A DNA stretch of 17,030 nucleotides from a bacterium (GCA_021782295.1 JAJXVC010000014.1:1-17030); one strand, 5' to 3'; shown: positions 1-7,264, counted from the first letter of the stretch. Notes: generated by a model from the letters alone, not told the origin. Program-made: numbers and translations.

Positions 1-174
1 GGCGAGGGCGTGATCGCCCTGGGGATGGGGGCGACGCTCGAGGATATCGGGCTCTCGATCCATCCGCATCCCACGCTCACCGAAGGCATCATGGATGCTG
101 CCGAAGCCGCGCACGGAAAGGCGATTCACATCGTCAATCCCAAGCCGAAGGCGCCGGTCGGAGCCGCAAAATAG
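1..174 (+). CDS. lpdA: Dihydrolipoamide dehydrogenase (E3), C-terminal fragment
   Basis: This is the 3' end of a gene that begins before the window; 57 codons and a TAG stop are present. E3 is the FAD enzyme that reoxidises the dihydrolipoyl groups of pyruvate and 2-oxoglutarate dehydrogenases and of the glycine cleavage system, passing electrons to NAD. The visible residues belong to the dimerisation domain. Near residues 20-32 is HPHPTLTEGIMDA, matching the conserved active-site segment H-x-H-P-T-x-x-E, whose His-Glu pair acts as the acid/base in the partner subunit. The short tail that follows (rich in Lys, Pro and Ala) is unremarkable. lipB begins 5 bases after the stop, so the two genes are probably co-transcribed, which makes sense because LipB supplies the lipoyl groups that E3 acts on. 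A related flavin disulfide reductase is possible, but the motif and the lipB neighbour favour E3. Confidence 0.88.
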   Translation, partial: GEGVIALGMGATLEDIGLSIHPHPTLTEGIMDAAEAAHGKAIHIVNPKPKAPVGAAK

Positions 175-179
175 AACGC

Positions 180-815
180 TTGTCGGGAACGGCGCAGATC
201 CTCGAATTGGGTCTGCGCCCGTACCGCGAGGTCTGGGATATCCAGCACCGTTTGCACGAGGCCGTCCGTGCCGGCGACGAGCCTCAGACCTGGATATTCG
301 TCGAACACACGCCGACGATCACGCTTGGCCGGAACGCCAAGCGCGAGAACGTTTTGCTCTCCCCCGAGGTGCTCGCCGCTCGCGGCATCGATATCGTAGA
401 AATCGAACGCGGCGGGGACGTCACGTATCACGGCCCCGGGCAACTCGTCGTTTACCCAATTCGCAAGCTCGAACGCTTCCGTGAAGTCGTGCCGTTGGTT
501 CGTTCGCTGGAAACCGCCGTTATCGCGACCTGTGCCGACTTCGGCATCGTCGCCGAGCGCTGGAGCGAACACGCCGGCGTCTGGGTCGGGCGCAACCAAA
601 TATGTGCGATCGGGCTCGCAGTTCAAAAGATGGTTTCGATGCATGGGATCGCTCTCAACGTCAGCACCGAGCTCGATTACGACCGGCTGATCAATCCCTG
701 CGGATTACTCGACCGTGGGATCACCTCGATATCGCACGAACTGGGGCGCGAGGTCTCGCTCGCCGAAGCCCGCGACACGTTGCTCCCGCACTTAGCGGCT
801 GAGTTTGGTTTGTAA
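180..815 (+). CDS. lipB: Octanoyl-[ACP]:protein N-octanoyltransferase LipB, with catalytic Lys replaced by Gln
   Basis: LipB moves an octanoyl group from acyl carrier protein to the lipoyl domains of 2-oxoacid dehydrogenases and GcvH, the first step of lipoate assembly in the cytosol. The protein has 211 residues, normal for the family. Visible landmarks are the RGGDVTYHGPGQLVVYPI block (77-94), the MHGIALNV block (154-161) and INPCGL (171-176), whose Cys174 is the acyl-thioester nucleophile. The family's second catalytic residue is a Lys in a K-[IVL]-[AC]-x-[IL]-G motif (Lys135 in E. coli, Lys142 in M. tuberculosis). Here the aligned segment is NQICAIGL and residue 140 is Gln (codon CAA, 597-599). 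The start is a TTG 5 bases after lpdA; it is the only start giving the normal N-terminus, and no clear Shine-Dalgarno precedes it, suggesting translational coupling. The family call is secure; whether the enzyme works in the usual way is open. Confidence 0.93.
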   Translation: MSGTAQILELGLRPYREVWDIQHRLHEAVRAGDEPQTWIFVEHTPTITLGRNAKRENVLLSPEVLAARGIDIVEIERGGDVTYHGPGQLVVYPIRKLERFREVVPLVRSLETAVIATCADFGIVAERWSEHAGVWVGRNQICAIGLAVQKMVSMHGIALNVSTELDYDRLINPCGLLDRGITSISHELGREVSLAEARDTLLPHLAAEFGL

Positions 816-1033
816 CCGCGCCCTTCGTTCAATGAAGAGAGTACTACAATAAACCCTCGTCTCTATCGCACCTCCGTAACTTTTTTTCAGCCGCCACTCT
901 TCTTGCAATTACCTTTCTCGTTTTAAAATATCCGCCGGCGCATGCACTCGAAATGTCGTTAGGAGGCGGGCTTGGCGGGGCCGCATATGTCTATTTTGCA
1001 AAACGATCTACGCCCAAGAACGGAATTTGATGA
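816..1033 (+). other. A+T-richer spacer with an unstarted small open frame
   Basis: This stretch is visibly richer in A and T than its neighbours, including a T7 run near 881 and TTTTAAAATA near 921. A TACAAT hexamer at 845-850 would make a good -10 element, but no convincing -35 lies at the right distance. One frame stays open from 836 to a TGA at 1028-1030 and reads like a signal or membrane segment (LLAITFLVLKYPPAHA), then a Gly-rich stretch (MSLGGGLGGAAYVYF) and a basic end. It has no ATG, GTG or TTG until ATG 953, which has no ribosome binding site and would leave only 25 codons. A second TGA (1031-1033) follows directly, and the next ORF starts immediately after it in the same frame. 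It may be a decayed membrane-protein gene or an untranslated leader. I do not recognise it. Confidence 0.3.
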
Positions 1034-1285
1034 ATGTTCTTCCACCTCATAACGCTTTTTTCCCTGAACGCAATTTTTGCAGCCGCTCCGCTCGGTTTTC
1101 GCTCTCGCATTGGGAAAATCGTCGTCGTTTTCGCAGCGGCCTTTGAACTAACGAATACCGATTTCAACCATCTGCCGTATAGCGCTCCCAGCTGGTCCAA
1201 CGTCGCTCTTCCAGCGATCGCCGTCGCGCTTTTCCTAGCGGCGTTCATCGTCGAGGCCATGCACCGCCGCGCCCTTACCCCCTAA
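1034..1285 (+). CDS. Small hypothetical membrane protein (83 aa)
   Basis: I do not recognise a family. The ORF begins with ATG directly after tandem TGA TGA codons in the same frame and ends with TAA at 1283-1285. The product has a hydrophobic N-terminal segment (about residues 2-18), a second hydrophobic stretch around 28-37, a polar middle rich in Asn, Ser and Pro, and a clear transmembrane segment near 58-75 (LPAIAVALFLAAFIVEA), ending in His-Arg-Arg. Two or three membrane passes are likely. Codon third positions look more like real coding sequence than chance. Only a weak GGAA precedes the start. Its stop overlaps the stop of the convergent SCO gene by two bases. An opposite-strand frame over the same bases (991-1260) looks like a shadow. 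If real, it could belong with the preceding open frame as a split gene. Confidence 0.45.
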   Translation: MFFHLITLFSLNAIFAAAPLGFRSRIGKIVVVFAAAFELTNTDFNHLPYSAPSWSNVALPAIAVALFLAAFIVEAMHRRALTP

Positions 1286-1848
1286 CGTGAGAGCCCGCGC
1301 ATGTCCGCGGCGATTTGCGCTACCGACATGTCGCCGCCGACGATTCGCAGATTCCCGCGCGGGCCGATAAAATACACGAAGTCGCTGTGCCCTACGTCGC
1401 CGCGCGTCGCTTGCACGTCGACGCCGTAGTCGCTCCAAATCGTTTTCATCTGCGCGAGCGAACCGGTGAGCCCGATCGCCGAGGTACCTACGCGAGCGAA
1501 AAATCGGCGCAGCGCCGCGGGAGTATCGCGCACGGGATCGACGCTGGCAAAAACGATCGCCACGCGCGAGCCGAGCCCGGATTTCGCGCGCGCCGCTCCG
1601 AGCTTGGCCAACGTCTGCGGGCAGATATCCTTACAGTGTGTGAAGCCGAAGTAGAGCGCGACGACGTGCCCGCGTTCGCTCGGTAACGAAAAGCGCACCC
1701 CATTCTGGTCGAGCGCGGCGAGCGGAGGAGCGGCGCGAATCGGCTGCAACACCGTACCGTAGAGCTTCGCTGGTCGACCCGCGCATGCAGCGGTCGCGAT
1801 GAGCAACGCAAGAGTGATGAGGCGGAGCGGCAAGCGGCGAAGCGACAT
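1282..1848 (-). CDS. SCO1/SenC family copper-binding thioredoxin-fold lipoprotein
   Basis: SCO proteins carry copper, or reduce the cysteines of the CuA site, during assembly of cytochrome c oxidase; they sit on the outer face of the cytoplasmic membrane. The 188-residue product has a Type II signal (basic MSLRRLPLR, hydrophobic core, lipobox around Cys22 in ATAACAG). The copper ligands are all present: FGFTHCKDICP gives Cys72 and Cys76 (CxxxC), and GHSDFVYFI gives His154. The family block SVDPVRDTP lies at 102-110. The frame stays open upstream to 1992, but ATG 1848 was chosen because it gives a clean signal peptide and is preceded by GGGAGAA about 9 bases away. It is divergent from the TPR/ATP-grasp gene, with 94 bases between the starts, and convergent with the small ORF ending at 1285. 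No oxidase genes are in the window. The family call is very safe; the exact role (copper delivery or redox signalling) is not. Confidence 0.93.
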   Translation of the reverse strand: MSLRRLPLRLITLALLIATAACAGRPAKLYGTVLQPIRAAPPLAALDQNGVRFSLPSERGHVVALYFGFTHCKDICPQTLAKLGAARAKSGLGSRVAIVFASVDPVRDTPAALRRFFARVGTSAIGLTGSLAQMKTIWSDYGVDVQATRGDVGHSDFVYFIGPRGNLRIVGGDMSVAQIAADMRGLSR

Positions 1849-1879
1849 CGTTCGTTCTTCTCCCGCAGTTGCGAGAACC

Positions 1880-1899
1880 CGCCTTGTAGCAAGAAGGCG
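1880..1899. promoter_or_regulatory. Inverted repeat in divergent promoter region
   Basis: CGCCTT and AAGGCG arms (6 bp, perfect) flank an 8-base spacer in the 94-base gap between the divergent SCO gene and the TPR/ATP-grasp gene. The position suits an operator for either gene or a leader hairpin on the SCO side, but arms this short also occur by chance, and no clear -35/-10 pair was found. Confidence 0.2.
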
Positions 1900-1942
1900 C
1901 TCGCTCGGGAAAAGCACGATATCCACGGAACCTCGCCTCCAA

Positions 1943-3100
1943 GTGAACGCGCGCAGAGCTGAGGTCGTCGCACTGGTCAACCGCGGGCACATGGCGCTCG
2001 CAGCCGATGATCTGCGCGCCGCACTCGAGGCTTACGAAGACGCGCTCGAAATCGACCCATTCGAGTTGCAAGCCCATCTCGGGTTAGCGCTCGGGTACCA
2101 GCGTCTCGGCGATGATGACGCATCGGAACGCCATCGGCGCGATGCCATTAAACTTGCACCGGTGCGCACGATCCCTTATCGCGGAACCGGGCAACCAATT
2201 CGCGTTCTTGCGCTCCTTGCCACTGCAAACGCGAACATCGACCTGGAGCCGCTCCTTCCGAACGAACTTTGCGCGATTACCTTGGCACATGTGGACGCGA
2301 TGCCGGCCGGAGCAGAGTTGCCCAGGCACGATATTCTTTTTAACGCGATCGGCGACGCGGATGCCGCCGAGCGAGCTCTCACGATTGCCAACGTTATCGT
2401 ATCGCGCAGCGATGCGCCGCTCGTCAACCATCCAACCGCCGTTGCAAATACGCGTCGCGACCGCAATGCCGCGCGCCTCCGCGCGCTGCCATCCCTACGC
2501 GTTCCGCGCATCGCGCGAATAGCGCGCGAGCGATTGCACGCCGGACAGGCACGTCTTTCGCTCGCGGCAGCTGGCATATCGTACCCGTTTCTGTTGCGAT
2601 CGCCGGGCTTCCATAACGGCCGCTTCCTGTCACTGGTCGAGGATCCCACGAAGCTCGGTGCTGCTCTCGGAACTCTTCCCGGCGAGGAACTCTACGCGAT
2701 CGAATACATCGATACTCGTGACAAGCGCGGATATTACTGTAAATATCGCGTCCTCTTTATCGGCGATCAGATCGTTCCGGTTCACGCCGCGCTTTCGACC
2801 ACGTGGAAGGTACATTACGAGGTCGCGGATTTGGCGAGCAGCGAGTTGGGGCGAGCGCTCGACCGTGATTTCCGCCGCTATCCGCGCGCGCGCATTGGAG
2901 AGCGAGCCTACGCGGCGCTCGAAGCAGTCCGCAGCGAGCTCGGCCTTCAGTACGCCGGGGTCGATTTTGGCCTCGACGACGAAGGCAACCCCGTCCTCTT
3001 CGAGGCGAACGCAACGATGCTCCCCGGCAAAGCGAGCGAGCGAGCCCGCAAGGCAACCCTCGCCCTTATTCGCGGCCTTCTCGCTCCCAGCGCGGGATAA
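1943..3100 (+). CDS. TPR-containing ATP-grasp ligase-like protein, substrate unknown
   Basis: The product joins an N-terminal TPR region to a RimK-like ATP-grasp fold. Residues about 6-73 contain two TPR-like helical hairpins (ALEAYEDALEIDPFELQAHL, then LALGYQRLGDDDASERHRRD). Residues 86-165 look like a pre-ATP-grasp Rossmann-type domain (VLALLATANANIDLEPLL; HDILFNAIGDAD). From about 200 come ATP-grasp features: PFLLRSPGFHNGR (215-227), a CKYRVLFIGDQIVPVH strand pair (266-281), and DFGLDDEGNPVLFEANATM (341-359), where Asp341, Glu354 and Asn356 sit where Mg-ATP ligands are expected. ATP-grasp enzymes usually couple a carboxylate to an amine or thiol through an acylphosphate; the substrate here cannot be named. 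The frame is open back to ATG 1799, but that start would run into the divergent SCO gene, so I chose GTG 1943, which keeps the first TPR helix (385 aa). ATG 1991 would truncate it. Uncharacterised TPR/ATP-grasp proteins of this plan are known in other bacteria. Confidence 0.85.
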   Translation: MNARRAEVVALVNRGHMALAADDLRAALEAYEDALEIDPFELQAHLGLALGYQRLGDDDASERHRRDAIKLAPVRTIPYRGTGQPIRVLALLATANANIDLEPLLPNELCAITLAHVDAMPAGAELPRHDILFNAIGDADAAERALTIANVIVSRSDAPLVNHPTAVANTRRDRNAARLRALPSLRVPRIARIARERLHAGQARLSLAAAGISYPFLLRSPGFHNGRFLSLVEDPTKLGAALGTLPGEELYAIEYIDTRDKRGYYCKYRVLFIGDQIVPVHAALSTTWKVHYEVADLASSELGRALDRDFRRYPRARIGERAYAALEAVRSELGLQYAGVDFGLDDEGNPVLFEANATMLPGKASERARKATLALIRGLLAPSAG

Positions 3101-3164
3101 GGTTCCCGCTATAGGTTTAGGATGCAGCCTTCGGGGGCTGGGGGATGTTAAAATTTGCAGCGCT

Positions 3165-4067
3165 ATGGGCATTGAGATCGATCTCACCGGTATCCCCCCT
3201 GAGGTGGTACGCTACGCACGCAAGCCGGACTGGCTCCGCGTCAGCCTGCCGCACGGGGACGACTACGAACGCGTAAAGGCGAAGGTCTCGGGGCTCACCC
3301 TCAACACCGTCTGCAAAGAGGCGGCCTGCCCGAACCTCGCGGAGTGTTGGGGGGCAGGTACCGCGACGATTATGATTCTCGGCGACACCTGCACCCGCGG
3401 CTGTCGCTTCTGCAACGTGAAAACCGGAAATCCGCGCGGGATCGTCGATTGGCTCGAACCGACGCGCGTCGCCGATGCAGTGGCGGACCTCGGGTGGAAG
3501 TACCTCGTCCTTACCGCCGTCGACCGCGACGATCTCGCTGACGGTGGGGCGTTGATTTTTGCAAATACCGTCCGCGCCATTCACGAACGCGTGCCGGCTT
3601 CCCGCGTCGAAATTCTCACCGGCGATTATCGCGGCGACCTCACCGCACTCGAGATCGTACTCGATGCACGCCCCGACGTGTTCGCACACAATCTCGAAAC
3701 CGTCCGTCGACTCACGCCGCACGTTCGCGACAAACGAGCGAAATACGATCGCTCGTTAGAGGTACTTCGCCATGCCAAGCAGCACTCGCCCGACCGTTAC
3801 ACAAAAACCTCGCTCATGCTGGGCCTCGGCGAGAGCGTCGAGGAAGTGGAAGCGGCAATGGAGGATGCCCGCGCCGCCGGCGTCGACATCTTCACCATGG
3901 GGCAATATCTTCAACCGAGTAAAAAGCATCTTCCGGTCACTGAGTTCATCTCGCCGGAGCGCTTTGCAGAACTCGGAGCGCTCGCCCGTTCGAAAGGATT
4001 CCATCAAGTCGTGAGCAGCCCACTCTCGCGGTCTTCCTACCACGCAGAGCAGGCATTCTCGGCGTGA
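3165..4067 (+). CDS. lipA: Lipoyl synthase LipA (radical SAM)
   Basis: LipA inserts two sulfurs into protein-bound octanoyl chains, completing the lipoyl cofactor that LipB started. It is a cytosolic radical SAM enzyme with two [4Fe-4S] clusters. The 300-residue product has both cysteine sets: auxiliary cluster CKEAACPNLAEC (Cys50, 55, 61) and radical SAM CTRGCRFC (Cys76, 80, 83). The end carries RSSYHA (289-294), the family signature whose Ser ligates the auxiliary cluster that is sacrificed as sulfur donor. HNLETV and LMLGLGE are further family blocks. The frame is open far upstream inside the preceding gene, but ATG 3165 gives the normal N-terminus. No good Shine-Dalgarno sits before it. 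A TAAAAT at 3149-3154 could be a -10, but no -35 partner was found. The stop overlaps the start of the RND pump (GTGA). The gene is 64 bases after the ATP-grasp gene and 2.3 kb from lipB. Confidence 0.97.
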   Translation: MGIEIDLTGIPPEVVRYARKPDWLRVSLPHGDDYERVKAKVSGLTLNTVCKEAACPNLAECWGAGTATIMILGDTCTRGCRFCNVKTGNPRGIVDWLEPTRVADAVADLGWKYLVLTAVDRDDLADGGALIFANTVRAIHERVPASRVEILTGDYRGDLTALEIVLDARPDVFAHNLETVRRLTPHVRDKRAKYDRSLEVLRHAKQHSPDRYTKTSLMLGLGESVEEVEAAMEDARAAGVDIFTMGQYLQPSKKHLPVTEFISPERFAELGALARSKGFHQVVSSPLSRSSYHAEQAFSA

Positions 4068-7000
4068 CCAAGTTCTTTCTCAATCGCCCGATCTTCGCTA
4101 CGGTCTTTGCGCTGATCATTACGATAGCGGGTTTGATCGCGATTCCGACGCTTCCGGTCGCCCAATATCCGCAAATCAATCCACCGGTCGTTACGATCTC
4201 CGCGTTCTATCTCGGCGCCGACCCAAAGACCGTTGAATCGGCGGTAACGATACCGCTGGAACAGGCGGTCAACGGCGTCCAGGGCCTCAATTACCTCTCG
4301 TCGGTCAGCGCACAAGGATCATCTTCGATCACCTGCACGTTCCATCTCGGCACCAATCTCGATATCGCCGCAGCGGACGTTCAGAATGCAATCCAGAGCG
4401 CATTCGGTCGCTTGCCGGGCACCGTCACCCAATCGGGCGTCACGGTCAGCAAAAACGCCGGATCGTTCGTCATGGGCATGTCGCTGATCTCGAATACGAA
4501 AAAGTACGACACGCTTTTCCTGAGCAATTACGCCGCGCTCAATATCGTCAACGATCTTAAACGCATCCCCGGCGTCAGCAACGTCAACATTTTCGGCGAG
4601 CGTCTTTATGCGATGCGCATTTGGCTCGACCCCCACGAACTCGCCGCGCGCGGCCTCACCGTTACCGACGTCCTTGCTGCGATTCAGTCACAGAACGCGG
4701 CCGTTCCGGGCGGAAGCATCGGCGCTCCTCCACAACCCGCCAATCAACCCTACACCTATGTCGTAAGCGTTCAAGGGCGCCTCACGACGCCGCAGCAGTT
4801 CCGAGATATTATCTTACGCTCCGATCCCAACGGCGGCATCACTCGCCTCAGCGATGTGGCGCGCGTCGATCTCGGCGCCGAAGATTATAGCAGCTTCTTG
4901 CGCTTCGACGGGCACCAAAACGTCGTCGGCATGGGCGTCCAGCAGTACCCTTCGGCAAACGCGCTCACCGTATCGAGCGCCGTTATCGCGGAGATGAACA
5001 AGCTGGAGAAAAAATTTCCGGCCGGCGTTCACTATCAGGTCGCATTCAGTTCGACGGCGTTCGTCCAAGAATCGATTAAAGATGTCCTCATCACCTTATT
5101 GATTTCGATCCTGCTCGTCATTTCGGTGATCTATCTGTTCCTACAGAACGGACGCGCGACGTTGATCCCGGCGATTACGATTCCGGTCTCTTTGATCGGC
5201 ACGTTTGCGATCATGAAAATTTTCGGGTTCTCGATCAACACGATCACGCTCTTTGGAATAACGCTCGCCACGGGTCTCGTCGTCGACGATGCGATCGTCG
5301 TCATTGAGAATATCGAACGCATCGTAAAACTGCGCGGTACCGGCGTCCTCGCCGGAGCCGCCGAGGCGATGGAAGAGATTCAGGGAGCGGTCGTCGCTTC
5401 ATCGCTCGTACTGCTTGCCGTCTTCGTTCCGGTCGCATTCTTCCCGGGAACGACCGGGCAGATTTACAAACAGTTCGCGCTGACGATCGTCGGATCGATC
5501 TCCATCTCGCTCTTTGCTTCGCTGACGCTTGCGCCCCCGCTGGCAGTGAAATTTCTTCATGTCGGGGATCGACCGCCGCGCTTCGGCCTCTTTACCTGGT
5601 TCAATCGGCGGCTGGAGCGCTTTCGCGCTTCCTATGCGCGCACGTTGCCGCGCCTATTGAAAGTCCGCGGCCGCGTCTTGGCGGCATTCGCGGTGACACT
5701 ACTTCTTGTCGCCGTACTCTTTAAAGCGATTCCTTCGAGCTTTATCCCTGCGGAGGACCAAGGTTTCCTCATTTGTCTCATTCAAGCTCCGGAAGGCACC
5801 TCACTTGCCGGCGAACACGCCGTTGCGGTGCAAGTTGAGAAATATCTTCTCGCGCAACCGCAAGTTGCGCACGTCTTTAATATCGGCGGATTTAGTTTTG
5901 GTGGTTCGACTCCGAACCGCGGCATGATGTTTGTCCGCCTCAAGCCCTGGAACCAGCGCCCTGGGCCATTCAACTCAGCGACATTCCTTTCAACCAAATA
6001 CTTTTTCCACTTTATGTCCTACGGCAAGGCGCAGGTCCTCGTCCTAAACCCGCCGGCGATCAGCGGTGTCGGCACGACATCAGGCTTTCAATTCGAACTT
6101 GAAAACAACGGCACGCTGACGCTTCGACAGCTCGACGGCGTGGCGAAAAAAATTCTTGCAGCAGCCGCAAAAGATCCCCGACTCGTCCAAGTGCGGACGC
6201 AATTTGCGATAAATTCGCCGCAACTCGACGCAACCGTCAACCGGCAGAAGGCGATATCCTTAGGCGTTCCCTTAAGCGATCTTTACGCGACCCTCGGCGT
6301 TATGCTCGGCGGCGCGTACGTGAACGATTTCACTTATCTCAATCAGTCCTATCGCGTGTACGTTCAAGGCGACGAACCGTATCGCGACCGTATCGCCTCG
6401 CTGCAGAGCCTCTACACGCGCTCGGCTGCAGGCGGCATGATTCCGCTGCCGGAGCTCGTCAGCGTTCACCGCGCCCTCGCAGCCCCCGTCATCGACCACT
6501 ACAATCTCTCTCGCAGTATCGAAATTACCGGACAGGCCGCGACCGGTCACAGTTCGGGCGAGGCGATCTCCGCTATGGAGCAGATATTTAAACGCGTCGC
6601 CCCACCAGGAGTCAGTTACGAGTGGAGCGGCATCTCGTTAGAAGAGATCCATGCCGGTTCGCAGACGATCATCCTCTTTACCCTCGGCATCATCTTCGTC
6701 TTTTTAGTGCTCGCCGCACTCTACGAAAACTGGATCGACCCGCTGATCGTCCTGCTCGCCGTTCCCGCGGCGCTCTTCGGAGCGCTTGCGTTGATAGGAT
6801 TGCGGAATGTCATTCCCTTCCTCAACATCTTCCTTCACATGGCGCAGAACGTCTACGTGCAGGTCGGCTACGTCATGCTCGTCGGTCTCGCGAGCAAGAA
6901 TGCGATTCTTATCGTCGAGTTCGCCAACCAGCAGTTGCGCGCCGGCGCCGACATCACGACCGCCGCGCTCCGCGGCGCGCAGACTCGCCTTCGTCCGATC

Positions 7001-7264
7001 CTCATGACCTCGATCGCCTTCATCCTCGGCTCGACGCCGCTTGTCTTCGCCACCGGCGCCGGCAGCGCGGCGCGTCAATCGATTGGAACTGTGGTGTTCG
7101 GCGGCATGCTCGTCTCGACGTTTCTCAACCTCATGGTTACGCCGATCCTCTACGTGGTCATCAAGAGCCTTGAAGAGCGCTTTTTCGGACGGCCCTTCGT
7201 CGAGGCGCACGGTTCGACTGCAGGTATAGAACCGCCGGGAGAGTCGGCGCCGCTCCAGGACTAA
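4064..7264 (+). CDS. RND multidrug efflux transporter, AcrB/MexB (HAE1) type
   Basis: This inner-membrane proton-driven pump subunit would export hydrophobic compounds through a tripartite complex with a periplasmic adaptor and an outer-membrane channel. At 1066 residues it is full length. The layout is typical: TM1 near 10-30, a large periplasmic loop (about 31-335), TM2-TM6, the second periplasmic loop, then TM8-TM12. Proton-relay residues are intact: Asp408 and Asp409 in GLVVDDAIVVIENIER (TM4) and Lys945 in GLASKNAILIVEFANQ (TM10). PVAQYPQINPP (31-41) is the usual N-terminal signature of the hydrophobe/amphiphile class, which argues against a heavy-metal CusA type. The GTG start overlaps the lipA stop, so translation is probably coupled. 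Compared with E. coli AcrB as I recall it, there is an extra stretch of about ten residues between TM8 and TM9 (around 912-926). No adaptor or TolC-like gene is present in the window, so partners must lie elsewhere. Confidence 0.95.
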   Translation: MTKFFLNRPIFATVFALIITIAGLIAIPTLPVAQYPQINPPVVTISAFYLGADPKTVESAVTIPLEQAVNGVQGLNYLSSVSAQGSSSITCTFHLGTNLDIAAADVQNAIQSAFGRLPGTVTQSGVTVSKNAGSFVMGMSLISNTKKYDTLFLSNYAALNIVNDLKRIPGVSNVNIFGERLYAMRIWLDPHELAARGLTVTDVLAAIQSQNAAVPGGSIGAPPQPANQPYTYVVSVQGRLTTPQQFRDIILRSDPNGGITRLSDVARVDLGAEDYSSFLRFDGHQNVVGMGVQQYPSANALTVSSAVIAEMNKLEKKFPAGVHYQVAFSSTAFVQESIKDVLITLLISILLVISVIYLFLQNGRATLIPAITIPVSLIGTFAIMKIFGFSINTITLFGITLATGLVVDDAIVVIENIERIVKLRGTGVLAGAAEAMEEIQGAVVASSLVLLAVFVPVAFFPGTTGQIYKQFALTIVGSISISLFASLTLAPPLAVKFLHVGDRPPRFGLFTWFNRRLERFRASYARTLPRLLKVRGRVLAAFAVTLLLVAVLFKAIPSSFIPAEDQGFLICLIQAPEGTSLAGEHAVAVQVEKYLLAQPQVAHVFNIGGFSFGGSTPNRGMMFVRLKPWNQRPGPFNSATFLSTKYFFHFMSYGKAQVLVLNPPAISGVGTTSGFQFELENNGTLTLRQLDGVAKKILAAAAKDPRLVQVRTQFAINSPQLDATVNRQKAISLGVPLSDLYATLGVMLGGAYVNDFTYLNQSYRVYVQGDEPYRDRIASLQSLYTRSAAGGMIPLPELVSVHRALAAPVIDHYNLSRSIEITGQAATGHSSGEAISAMEQIFKRVAPPGVSYEWSGISLEEIHAGSQTIILFTLGIIFVFLVLAALYENWIDPLIVLLAVPAALFGALALIGLRNVIPFLNIFLHMAQNVYVQVGYVMLVGLASKNAILIVEFANQQLRAGADITTAALRGAQTRLRPILMTSIAFILGSTPLVFATGAGSAARQSIGTVVFGGMLVSTFLNLMVTPILYVVIKSLEERFFGRPFVEAHGSTAGIEPPGESAPLQD

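Noticed and set aside
845..850. TACAAT as a strong promoter for the small membrane ORF
   Set aside because: The -10 is good but the sequence 16-18 bases upstream (around 821-829) has no TTGACA-like element, so it is noted only within the spacer entry.
1799..1942. N-terminal extension of the TPR/ATP-grasp protein from ATG 1799
   Set aside because: The extra 48 residues are Arg/Ser-rich with no pattern, and the start would lie inside the divergent SCO gene; GTG 1943 gives the full TPR helix.
3125..3140. CAGCC/GGCTG hairpin before lipA as a terminator
   Set aside because: Only five base pairs and no U-run follows on either strand; the TAAAAT downstream lacks a -35 partner as well.
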